A stretch of 7,248 nucleotides of DNA. Source: Candidatus Zhuqueibacterota bacterium RBG_16_48_16. Its GTDB lineage: Bacteria; Zhuqueibacterota; Zhuqueibacteria; Residuimicrobiales; Sediminimicrobiaceae. A model generated the notes under the pieces. That model did no database searches. It was not told the DNA's origin and saw only the letters and a program-made list of their open reading frames with translations. Both the position numbers and the translations under genes were made by a program. Shown here piece after piece: positions 1 to 5,335 of the stretch (positions are counted from its first letter, which is position 1; each line of letters opens with the position of its first letter). The DNA lies in the NCBI GenBank assembly GCA_001771235.1, contig METF01000246.1:1-7248 (forward strand), written 5' to 3'.

Positions 1-234
1 TGAATCACGATTTGTGTTAAAACTTTTCGCAAAGCCATCCTGCACAGTCTAAAGCCGGATTTTCTCATGCAAACAAAAATGAGGGGAAGAGAGCGTTTTG
101 ATTAACAAACATTCACTGACGATGCGACTGCAAAACTTTATTAAAAATTAACATTAATGTCAAGAAGATTTTACAAAAAATCAAGGACGTGAACGTTATT
201 AGATCATTTTGACTTTTGCTGTAGCATTGAAATA
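1..234. other. AT-rich non-coding stretch, no gene seen
   Basis: No open reading frame of useful length, tRNA-like fold or repeat array is visible on either strand. The middle (about 120-180) is strongly AT-rich. It contains a weak local inverted repeat, GATTTT facing AAAATC near 165-180. The stretch lies downstream of the minus-strand genes. It could hold the promoter of a further minus-strand gene beyond the left edge, but I found no convincing promoter boxes. Confidence 0.5.
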
Positions 235-267
235 AGACTTCCAAAGTCGCAGAGACTTTGCAAGTCT
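235..267. repeat. 14-bp stem hairpin just after the sorting-domain fragment
   Basis: AGACTTCCAAAGTC (235-248) faces GACTTTGCAAGTCT (254-267) across a 5-base loop, and 13 of 14 positions pair. Read on the minus strand, it begins 4 bases after the TAA at 272-274, a suitable place for transcription termination. No T-run follows it on that strand, so a classical intrinsic terminator is not supported. The AGACTT/AAAGTC pattern resembles dispersed hairpin repeats known from many bacterial genomes. It may be such a repeat that secondarily shapes the 3' end of the transcript. Confidence 0.6.
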
Positions 268-271
268 GAAT

Positions 272-562
272 TTATCTGTGTATGACCAGTTTTGAAACCG
301 TCGCTTGCATGCCGTTAAGCATTCGGACAAAATACAGTCCGGAGGGCAATCCGGGCTGAACGCTTAGAATGGCTTCAGACGGATCGATATTCGCGGAGTA
401 CGCCACTCTTCCGAGAACATCAATAATATCGATCCGGCTGTATCTCTCCTGCCGCAAATCTATTTTGAAATATTCGCTAGCCGGGCCGGGATAGATCTTT
501 ACCTCGTGCGGTCCCCGTGCCCATAGCTGATCCTGTTTACCTTCCTCAACGGCAAGATAGTA
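272..562 (-). pseudogene. Orphan T9SS (Por) C-terminal sorting-domain fragment
   Basis: The open frame runs from just after an in-frame TAG (563-565) to TAA (272-274) and encodes 96 residues. Residues about 20-96 look like a type A Por secretion tail. They show VKIYPGPASEYFKIDL, where the family usually has a YPNPA-like motif, then IDIIDVLGRVAY, then the closing GLPSGLYFVRML and KLVIHR strands. Such tails sit at the C-terminus of large proteins exported across the outer membrane by the type IX system and are then cleaved or lipid-anchored. The first residues (YYLAVEEG) resemble the end of a preceding beta-sandwich domain. No cargo domain is encoded upstream: a second in-frame TAG lies 6 bases before the first, and there is no ATG near the beginning. 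A TTG at 455-457 falls inside the domain and is an unlikely start. I read it as the 3' remnant of a deleted secreted-protein gene. An assembly error or multiple frameshifts are alternatives. Confidence 0.72.
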
Positions 563-585
563 CTACAGCTAAAGTCTTGTCTTGA

Positions 586-597
586 ATAATCGATTAT
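586..597. repeat. Perfect 12-bp AT-rich palindrome
   Basis: ATAATCGATTAT is a perfect palindrome. The flanks TTGA and CAA extend the symmetry with a one-base offset. It sits in the gap upstream of the sorting-domain fragment, next to an eight-T run at 601-608. A dimeric regulator site is possible in principle, but a 12-bp AT-rich palindrome can arise by chance and no intact gene obviously depends on it. Confidence 0.3.
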
Positions 598-623
598 CAA
601 TTTTTTTTCAGATAATCTCACCT

Positions 624-650
624 TCCCGGAGGCTATCATGGCCTCAGGGA
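624..650. repeat. GC-rich inverted repeat, left copy
   Basis: TCCCGGAGGC (624-633) faces GCCTCAGGGA (641-650) around a 7-base loop, with 9 of 10 positions paired. It begins about 10 bases beyond the stop codon of the small secreted-protein gene. A related inverted repeat at 1205-1237 lies on the other side of that gene, sharing CTTCCCGGAGGC. The right half of this hairpin overlaps a competing pairing (631-639 with 650-660). No T-run follows on the minus strand (an A-run does), so it is better described as a dispersed hairpin element than as a terminator. Confidence 0.65.
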
Positions 651-659
651 TGATACAGC

Positions 660-1169
660 CTATTTCTTCTCTTCCGTTACTTTGTCATACACGTACACTG
701 CTTTTCTTTCGCCGCGCGGCGATTGCGAGGTATAGTCGATGGAAAGAGCTTTCCCCTCTTCGGCCAATTTCCAGATTTCGACAGTTTTAATTTCAAATGA
801 GTTTCCCTCTCTCTCGAAAACCATTGTCGAAGCAATCGTAAGCTGTTTGCCGTCTTCGGACCAGGTGGCAGTGGATTTCCTGGTGCGCTCATTCACGGTG
901 TTTTCACATTCTTTTCCATCCAACGTCAGTTTTTCAGTGCTGGTAAATTCCTCACCGGATTGTCTCTGATACAGCTTTTCAAGCGTCAGGTCATTGCCCT
1001 GCTGGGTGACGGTCATTGTTGCAGCAATCATCCTCCGACCGCCTTCACCGGCCTGGCTCTTGTCATTGTTGAGCGCCCATTTCCCGGAGAAATCAACCTT
1101 TTCAGCTCCTGCGTAGGTTGCGGAAAAACACACGACGACGATCAGAAAAAAAAATGTTAAAGCTTTCAT
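660..1169 (-). CDS. Small secreted protein of unknown function, lipocalin-like fold suspected
   Basis: It encodes 169 residues. The N-terminus MKALTFFFLIVVVCFSATYAGA is a typical signal peptide with a likely cleavage after AGA, so the product should be periplasmic or exported. The mature part begins EKVDFSGKWALNNDKSQ, the opening typical of small secreted 'FSGxWxLNxxKS' proteins often labelled lipocalin-like. Alternating polar/hydrophobic strands follow (MTVTQQGNDLTLEKLYQ, EKLTLDGKE, STATWSEDGKQLTIAST, IWKLAEEGKALSIDY), fitting an eight-stranded barrel. No catalytic motif is evident. The open frame continues upstream to 1430, but I chose ATG 1169 because a strong AAGGAG lies 7 bases before it, the signal peptide starts exactly there, and the upstream part runs antisense into the GH2 gene. 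It follows GH2 by 82 bases, so co-transcription is possible. Ligand binding is a guess from fold resemblance; the existence of the gene is well supported. Confidence 0.85.
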   Translation of the reverse strand: MKALTFFFLIVVVCFSATYAGAEKVDFSGKWALNNDKSQAGEGGRRMIAATMTVTQQGNDLTLEKLYQRQSGEEFTSTEKLTLDGKECENTVNERTRKSTATWSEDGKQLTIASTMVFEREGNSFEIKTVEIWKLAEEGKALSIDYTSQSPRGERKAVYVYDKVTEEKK

Positions 1170-1176
1170 GTCTGTT

Positions 1177-1182
1177 CTCCTT
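1177..1182 (-). promoter_or_regulatory. Shine-Dalgarno site AAGGAG that fixes the start at 1169
   Basis: Read on the minus strand the sequence is AAAAGGAGAACAGAC followed by ATG, giving a near-consensus ribosome binding site with a 7-base spacer. It decides the start against the longer open frame reaching 1430. It also shows that this genome uses Shine-Dalgarno initiation at least for some genes. Confidence 0.85.
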
Positions 1183-1204
1183 TTAAATTGTACTCTTACA
1201 CCAA

Positions 1205-1237
1205 ACTTCCCGGAGGCAATCTCAGCCCTCGGCAAGT
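1205..1237. repeat. GC-rich imperfect inverted repeat, right copy
   Basis: ACTTCCCGGAGGC (1205-1217) faces GCCCTCGGCAAGT (1225-1237) across a 7-base loop, with 10 of 13 positions paired. It begins about 14 bases past the GH2 stop and lies upstream of the small secreted-protein gene. CTTCCCGGAGGC is shared with the element at 624-650, so both look like copies of one dispersed family. It could weaken read-through from GH2, but there is no T-run after it. Confidence 0.6.
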
Positions 1238-1251
1238 TACGACTAAAAGCC

Positions 1252-3690
1252 TTAATATGCAAGGATACGAATCGACGCCGGCTCCAGGCCGTCGGAAATC
1301 GCCTTGAAGGATATCTCCCCCTTCTTTTCTTTTGCCTGGACGACAGCCAGACACATACCGTTGAAGGCCTTGCGGTAACTGGCCTTGAAAGGCTCATGGC
1401 TGATTTGGTGGCCGTTATCGACACCGGCAATGAACCCTTCTCCGGCGATCTCGAAACGGATCAGGTTGTCCGCTTGCGGCACCATTACGCCGTTCCGGTC
1501 CACTACCCTGGCCGTGATGAAGGCAAGATCGACGCCGTCGGCTTTGATCTCCGTTCGATCGGCCTCCAGTCGAACGGCGGCTGCGTCTCCGGCCGTACGA
1601 ATTTCTTTTGTCATCGATTCACCACCCCCGTTCCAGGCAACCGCCTTGAGCGTACCGGGAGCGTATCGAACCGGCCACATCAGGTGCAGGTCGTCCGGCG
1701 ATTTTTCCTTAGCGCCCAGCGATTCGCCGTTCAGAAACAATTCGACCTGTTTGAAATTCGTAAAAGCCCATACATCGACCGTTTTGCCTTCCGGCCAGTT
1801 CCAGTGCGGAAAGATGTGCAAAACCGGTTTGTCCGTCCATTCACTCTGGTACAAATAATAGGCATCCTTGGGAAAACCCGCCAGATCGACAATTCCGAAA
1901 TAAGAGCTGCGCGCCGGCCAGGAGTAAGGCGTCGGCTCGCCCAGGTAATCAAAGCCGGTCCAGATGAACATGCCGGACAGAAAGTCATGATTCCTGATGA
2001 GCCGCCAGGTTTCCTCGTGAGTCGATCCCCAGCCGACGCGGCAATTGTCATAGGCCGAGCATGTGAAATCCGCATTCGTCTTCACCGGCCTGTCCCAGCG
2101 CACCGGCCACACCCGGACGCTATCCGAGGGCATATCATAGTATCCTCGCGTCGCAATGGCCGAGCCTGTCTCCGCAGCGATAAATTTCTGGCCGGGAAAG
2201 TTGTCTAAGAAATTAAGAAAATCCTCGTGGTGATAGTTAAAGCCCACCAGGTCGAGAGCGCCGGATTTGTAAATATTGTTATGGGGCTTGGGATCATTGA
2301 GCGCTGAAGTCACCGGGCGGGTTGTATCCAAATTCCTGACAATACCGGCCAGCTCTTTGGCCATTTCAATGCCCGACTCATCCCATTGCTCGAGGATTTC
2401 ATTGCCGATGCTCCAGATAAAAACGCTGGGGTGGTTTCTGTCGCGACGGATAAGGTCTGTCAGATCGCGTTCATGCCATTCGTCGTAATAAAGGTGATAA
2501 TCATAGGGGTTTTTGTTTTTCTTCCACATATCAAAAGCTTCGTCCATGACGACAAAACCCATCCGGTCGCATAGATCGAGCAATTCCGGCGCCGGCGGAT
2601 TGTGCGACGTCCGAATGCCGTTGCAGCCCATTCCCTTTAAAATTTCAAGCTGGCGCTCCAGGGCGCGGGTGTTAACAGCCGCTCCCAGGCAACCCAGGTC
2701 GTGGTGATTGCACACGCCTAAAATTTTCGTCTGTTTGCCGTTGAGGAAAAATCCCTTTTCACTGTCAAAATAAAAGCTGCGAATGCCGAATGTCGTTTCA
2801 TAATCATCACAAACCCGGCCGTCGCACCTGACCAACGAGACAGCCCTGTAAAGATAAGGATTTTCCAGCGACCACAAGTTCGGCTTGCCCACGGCCAGCT
2901 CCTGGGTGATCTCACCGACACTGTCTTTCGGAATTGCCTGGTCGGAATTCACCGAGGAGACTTTATCGCCATTTGCATTGTAAATAATCGTCTCTAGTGT
3001 GATCGACCGGTCATTGTCCGAGCCATTTCGCACGGTCGTCTTGATCGATACTGTGGCTTTTTCTTCATTCACCTGCGGCGTGGTGACGAACGTGCCCCAA
3101 TGATCCACAAAAACCTTCTCCGTTTTCACCAGCCAGACGTTTCGATAAATTCCCGAGCCGGAATACCAGCGGGAATTGGGCTGTTGCGAGTTATCCACTT
3201 TTACAGCGATGATATTTTTACGCTCACCGTGAAGAAGATGGGGCGTCAGCTCGTAGCGAAAAGAGCTGTATCCGTAAGGCCTTTTCCCCAGGTAAGCGCC
3301 GTTAATCCAGACTTCGCTGTTTTGGTAGACGCCGTCGAAATCGATAAAAACCATTTTCCCCTCATCCGACCGGGGCAGGGCGAACTCTTTGCGATACCAG
3401 CCGATGCCGCCCGGCAAGGCACCGCCGCCGGGGGTCGCGGGATGATCCTGGCTGAATTCTCCCTCGATGCTCCAGTCGTGGGGTAGATTCAGCGTCCTCC
3501 AACCGGATTCATCGAAAACCGGATTTTGTGCTTCTTCAACGTCACCCAGGTGAAATGTCCAGGCCTTGTTGAAATTTTCAATGCTTCGCGCCCTGCTTTC
3601 CACAGGGGCACAAGGAACTGACAAAATGAAAATAAAGAACAACAAACAGTTAATCCAGGTCAGTTGATATTCCGTTTTTTGCTTGTACAT
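1252..3690 (-). CDS. Exported glycoside hydrolase family 2 enzyme, probable beta-galactosidase
   Basis: It encodes 812 residues, full length for GH2 enzymes with C-terminal extensions. The hydrophobic segment INCLLFFIFILSV (about 13-25) is a signal peptide; the cysteine in SVPC is not a good lipobox, so a soluble periplasmic or exported enzyme is likelier. Domains in order: GH2 sugar-binding jelly roll (about 38-190, with NLPHDWSIEGEF and GGIGWYRKEF), Ig-like domain (193-303), TIM barrel (305-600), DUF4982-like domain (about 612-690) and a final GH2 C5/Ig-like domain (705-810). The family's acid/base glutamate is E431 in SIGNE; the nucleophile is probably E507 in FIAAETGS. CNHHDLG, GIRTSHNPP and FIWTGFDYLGEPTPY are further hallmarks. 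These retaining enzymes remove terminal beta-linked sugars, and this architecture is usually annotated GalB-type beta-galactosidase. A related specificity such as beta-glucuronidase cannot be excluded. ATG 3690 has GGGAGG 4 bases upstream. Neighbouring GH43 and GH31 genes suggest side-chain trimming of plant glycans. Confidence 0.95.
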   Translation of the reverse strand: MYKQKTEYQLTWINCLLFFIFILSVPCAPVESRARSIENFNKAWTFHLGDVEEAQNPVFDESGWRTLNLPHDWSIEGEFSQDHPATPGGGALPGGIGWYRKEFALPRSDEGKMVFIDFDGVYQNSEVWINGAYLGKRPYGYSSFRYELTPHLLHGERKNIIAVKVDNSQQPNSRWYSGSGIYRNVWLVKTEKVFVDHWGTFVTTPQVNEEKATVSIKTTVRNGSDNDRSITLETIIYNANGDKVSSVNSDQAIPKDSVGEITQELAVGKPNLWSLENPYLYRAVSLVRCDGRVCDDYETTFGIRSFYFDSEKGFFLNGKQTKILGVCNHHDLGCLGAAVNTRALERQLEILKGMGCNGIRTSHNPPAPELLDLCDRMGFVVMDEAFDMWKKNKNPYDYHLYYDEWHERDLTDLIRRDRNHPSVFIWSIGNEILEQWDESGIEMAKELAGIVRNLDTTRPVTSALNDPKPHNNIYKSGALDLVGFNYHHEDFLNFLDNFPGQKFIAAETGSAIATRGYYDMPSDSVRVWPVRWDRPVKTNADFTCSAYDNCRVGWGSTHEETWRLIRNHDFLSGMFIWTGFDYLGEPTPYSWPARSSYFGIVDLAGFPKDAYYLYQSEWTDKPVLHIFPHWNWPEGKTVDVWAFTNFKQVELFLNGESLGAKEKSPDDLHLMWPVRYAPGTLKAVAWNGGGESMTKEIRTAGDAAAVRLEADRTEIKADGVDLAFITARVVDRNGVMVPQADNLIRFEIAGEGFIAGVDNGHQISHEPFKASYRKAFNGMCLAVVQAKEKKGEISFKAISDGLEPASIRILAY

Positions 3691-3694
3691 GAAA

Positions 3695-3700
3695 CCTCCC
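3695..3700 (-). promoter_or_regulatory. Shine-Dalgarno site GGGAGG of the GH2 gene
   Basis: On the minus strand GGGAGG is followed by TTTC and the ATG. The core is strong but the 4-base spacer is on the short side. It supports the start at 3690, which also begins a good signal peptide. Confidence 0.75.
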
Positions 3701-3757
3701 TTGTTATCCTGAATAATTCACAAAAAGTGATTCCTAAACAACATTACAAATGGTAGC

Positions 3758-3840
3758 TGTCATTGCGAGGCGTTTTTTGCCGAAGCAATCTCCAGCGTAT
3801 AGGCGAGAAATTGCTTCGCTGAAAAGCACTCGCAATGACA
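3758..3840. repeat. Long imperfect hairpin with TGTCATTGCGAG ends
   Basis: TGTCATTGCGAG (3758-3769) and CTCGCAATGACA (3829-3840) are perfect 12-bp inverted ends. An inner pair, CGAAGCAAT (3781-3789) and ATTGCTTCG (3810-3818), continues the fold, with unpaired bulges between. The whole 83-base unit resembles the dispersed 'GTCATTGCGAG ... CTCGCAATGAC' hairpin repeats that recur between genes in many bacterial genomes. It contains no coding frame. It lies upstream of the GH2 gene and downstream of the GH43 gene. Confidence 0.85.
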
Positions 3841-3855
3841 ACAAGAGCCTCTTGT
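3841..3855. repeat. 15-base palindrome ACAAGAG-C-CTCTTGT
   Basis: ACAAGAG and CTCTTGT pair perfectly around one central base. It begins at the base after the preceding hairpin ends and stops at the base before the next palindrome begins, so three foldable units touch each other without a spacer. Confidence 0.6.
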
Positions 3856-3888
3856 AACCCTGACAGGGTTCGCAACCCTGTCAGGGTT
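3856..3888. repeat. Twin AACCCTGWCAGGGTT palindromes
   Basis: AACCCTGACAGGGTT (3856-3870) and AACCCTGTCAGGGTT (3874-3888) are separated by CGC. Each is a palindrome apart from its central base, and the second is the exact reverse complement of the first, so the pair can form two small hairpins or one 15-bp stem with a 3-base loop. Similar CCCTG(A/T)CAGGG units recur in intergenic regions of FCB-group genomes. On the minus strand it starts 68 bases after the GH43 stop. A role in transcript ending is possible, but there is no adjacent T-run. Confidence 0.8.
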
Positions 3889-3956
3889 TACTGTATTAAT
3901 TAGAAAACCCATTATTAGTCAGTCCGAGAACCAATTCAAGTCCGCCCAAAAAATGG

Positions 3957-4943
3957 TTATTTCCGGGCCAGGTTCAGCACGACGTTTTCATCGACCTGAA
4001 AAGCCGTGCCGTGGCGGATTCCCGCGGGCATGTTCAAATCATCCGACGCATCCGTCCAACCGGCCAAATCCTTTGAAATGAGAAGGCCAAATTGATGGGT
4101 TCGATACTTGTCAAAATAGAGAAACCACTGGCTCCCTATCCGAATGGCGGTGGGACCTTCGGCCCAATAGTCGCCGGTGATCGGCGCCGACGCCTGGGAA
4201 TAGGAGCCTGTCAGCTTATCCGCATAAGCCACACGGATATTCTTTTCCGCTTCCGGCCTCAGGGTTTCATTTTTCAAAAACATGACATGGCGGCTGCCAT
4301 CCTGCACCACCGTTCCATCGATGACGCTAAAACCATGATCGTATAAAAGCTGCGCCTGGGAATAATTTTCAAAATCCGCCGTGGTTACATAATAGAGTCG
4401 ATGGTTCAGGCTCACATCCGGGCCCGGGTCGCCGGTATCATCGGTCTCGGCAAAACGGCCGGGGATGGTCGTCGCCCAATAGATCACATAGTGTTTGGCC
4501 GTCTCATCATAAGCAATCTCCGGGGCCCAACAATTGACCGCATCCGGCTCGTGCTCCATGAGCGGCAAAAACTCCTGCTCGGACCAGGTCACCAGGTCCT
4601 TGCTGTGGGCAATGCCAACGCCCTTTTCCCACCAGCCGGCCGTCCACACGAGATGGAAAACATTGTCAAGTCCCAGGAGGATAAATGGGTCTCTCATCAG
4701 TTTTGCCTGGCCCACACGCGGAGCCAGAAACGACGCCCCGTTATTCAAGGCGCTCCAGGTATAGCCGTCATAGCTTATGGCCAGATGGAGACCGTCTTCC
4801 CCGTTTCCGGTAAAATAGGAGAACAAATAAACGTCCTTGGTCTCCTTAGCCTTTTCGACGTTCTCCTCGGAACAACCCGGAGAAAATGCGCATAAACAGG
4901 CGATGAACATGCTATGAAAAATGACGGTCGCTGTCTTTTTCAT
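3957..4943 (-). CDS. GH43-like five-bladed beta-propeller glycosidase, predicted lipoprotein
   Basis: It encodes 328 residues, the size of a single GH43-type propeller without an accessory beta-sandwich. The N-terminus has a charged start, a hydrophobic stretch and SPGC, so C24 is a plausible lipidation site on an envelope lipoprotein. The mature domain starts DVYLFSYFTGNGEDGLHLA. Propeller hallmarks are the repeated blade-edge patterns (AISYDGYTWSAL, AHSKDLVTWSEQ, SKDLAGWTDAS), MRDPFI, CWAPEI and WAEGPTAI. By analogy with GH43, candidate catalytic residues are D85 (RDP, base), D209 (VIDG, pKa modulator) and E262 (AEGP, acid); I did not align them. GH43 enzymes invert and usually release alpha-L-arabinofuranose or beta-xylose; this branch may differ. 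ATG 4943 has AAAGG 7 bases and AGG 3 bases upstream. The gene lies between GH31 and GH2 on the same strand, with repeat-filled gaps on both sides. Confidence 0.85.
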   Translation of the reverse strand: MKKTATVIFHSMFIACLCAFSPGCSEENVEKAKETKDVYLFSYFTGNGEDGLHLAISYDGYTWSALNNGASFLAPRVGQAKLMRDPFILLGLDNVFHLVWTAGWWEKGVGIAHSKDLVTWSEQEFLPLMEHEPDAVNCWAPEIAYDETAKHYVIYWATTIPGRFAETDDTGDPGPDVSLNHRLYYVTTADFENYSQAQLLYDHGFSVIDGTVVQDGSRHVMFLKNETLRPEAEKNIRVAYADKLTGSYSQASAPITGDYWAEGPTAIRIGSQWFLYFDKYRTHQFGLLISKDLAGWTDASDDLNMPAGIRHGTAFQVDENVVLNLARK

Positions 4944-4983
4944 TTTCCTGCCTTTTTGTTCGGTGAATGGTTATTTATATCTC

Positions 4984-5007
4984 GCTTTTAGCTTTTAGCT
5001 GTTAGCT
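4984..5007. repeat. Short direct repeats of (T)TTAGCT
   Basis: GCTTTTAGCTTTTAGCTG is followed by TTAGCT, giving three spaced TTAGCT units at a 7-base step. The stretch sits about 40-64 bases upstream of the GH43 start. It may be a small slipped-strand repeat. A promoter overlap is possible because a TATAAAT-like box lies at 4973-4979 on the minus strand, but no matching -35 box stands out. Confidence 0.5.
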
Positions 5008-5018
5008 TAGCCCTGATC

Positions 5019-5041
5019 GGCCTGGATTTCCAATCCAGGCC
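5019..5041. repeat. Perfect 10-bp stem hairpin GGCCTGGATT/AATCCAGGCC
   Basis: GGCCTGGATT (5019-5028) and AATCCAGGCC (5032-5041) pair completely over a 3-base loop. It is a stable hairpin in the GH31-GH43 gap. No T-run follows on the minus strand, so it would be an atypical terminator for GH31, whose stop is nearly 300 bases away. Confidence 0.7.
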
Positions 5042-5053
5042 GCCCAATAGAAA

Positions 5054-5067
5054 GGGGCTTCTGCCCC
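5054..5067. repeat. Small GGGGC/GCCCC hairpin
   Basis: GGGGC (5054-5058) and GCCCC (5063-5067) pair over the loop TTCT. It lies 12 bases from the previous hairpin, forming a two-hairpin cluster. The bases AAAGGGGCTTCTGCCCCATT resemble a recurrent intergenic repeat type. Confidence 0.5.
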
Positions 5068-5130
5068 ATTCATTCATGTCATGATCGATTCTGTATGGTC
5101 TCATCTTTTCTCGCTCTGTGTCTCGTTTCA

Positions 5131-5158
5131 AATGGCGGGCTGGTAGCCCTTATCCATT
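5131..5158. repeat. Bulged hairpin AATGG-GGGCT/AGCCC-CCATT
   Basis: GGGCT (5137-5141) pairs with AGCCC (5145-5149) over the loop GGT. The outer AATGG (5131-5135) pairs with CCATT (5154-5158) after unequal internal bulges. It is shorter and less perfect than its neighbours, and could be a decayed member of one of the hairpin families. Confidence 0.4.
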
Positions 5159-5192
5159 GCCGAACCAGAATAGAAATCCTGGGAATCAGTTA

Positions 5193-5237
5193 GTAGTTCA
5201 AGCTTTAGCTTGCTTACCAGCCTAAAGGCTGAACTAC
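5193..5237. repeat. 20-base imperfect inverted repeat with GTAGTTCA ends
   Basis: The left arm starts GTAGTTCAAGCTTTAG (from 5193) and the right arm ends CCTAAAGGCTGAACTAC (5221-5237). Sixteen of 20 positions are symmetrical, with a short central loop. It resembles the dispersed 'GTAGTTCAGGCTTTAGCCTG' class of intergenic hairpins. It has no coding potential and lies about 100 bases downstream of the GH31 stop. Confidence 0.7.
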
Positions 5238-5261
5238 AAACTAAAAACCACCCCCAAAAGA

Positions 5262-5297
5262 TAAATCCTGTAAATCCTTGTGATCCTGTTATCTTGT
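5262..5297. repeat. Tandem ATCCTGT-like units
   Basis: Four degenerate units of about 9-10 bases occur in a row: AAATCCTGT, AAATCCTTG, TGATCCTGT and TATCTTGT. The ATCCTGT/ATCCTTGTGATC pattern resembles a dispersed intergenic repeat common in FCB and related metagenomic genomes. It ends 38 bases from the GH31 stop codon. No fold of note is visible. Confidence 0.6.
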
Positions 5298-5335
5298 CCA
5301 ATAAAATTCAAAACAACATATTCCTGTGATTAGCC

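Noticed and set aside
499..639. A 46-residue minus-strand frame starting at ATG 639
   Set aside because: It starts inside the hairpin repeat, has no ribosome binding site, and overlaps the sorting-domain fragment in a different frame.
1170..1430. N-terminal extension of the small secreted-protein frame up to 1430
   Set aside because: The extension overlaps the 3' end of GH2 in another frame, has no domain-like composition, and would bury a signal peptide that has its own ribosome binding site at 1177-1182.
1168..2208. Plus-strand open frame of 346 residues opposite the GH2 gene
   Set aside because: It is antisense to a clear GH2 coding region, is rich in Arg and Val with no recognisable domain, and is explained by the codon bias of the opposite strand.
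3758..3888. Possible CRISPR array from the repeated palindromes
   Set aside because: There are only two copies of a 15-base palindrome with a 3-base spacer, and no regular repeat-spacer pattern or cas gene.
4973..4979. TATAAAT box on the minus strand upstream of GH43 as a promoter
   Set aside because: No -35 element or Bacteroidota-type TTTG partner lies at a suitable distance, and the surrounding AT-rich repeats make such a box likely by chance.
5019..5067. Tandem hairpins as the intrinsic terminator of GH31
   Set aside because: They lie nearly 300 bases past the GH31 stop and lack a T-run on the minus strand, so they fit intergenic repeats better.
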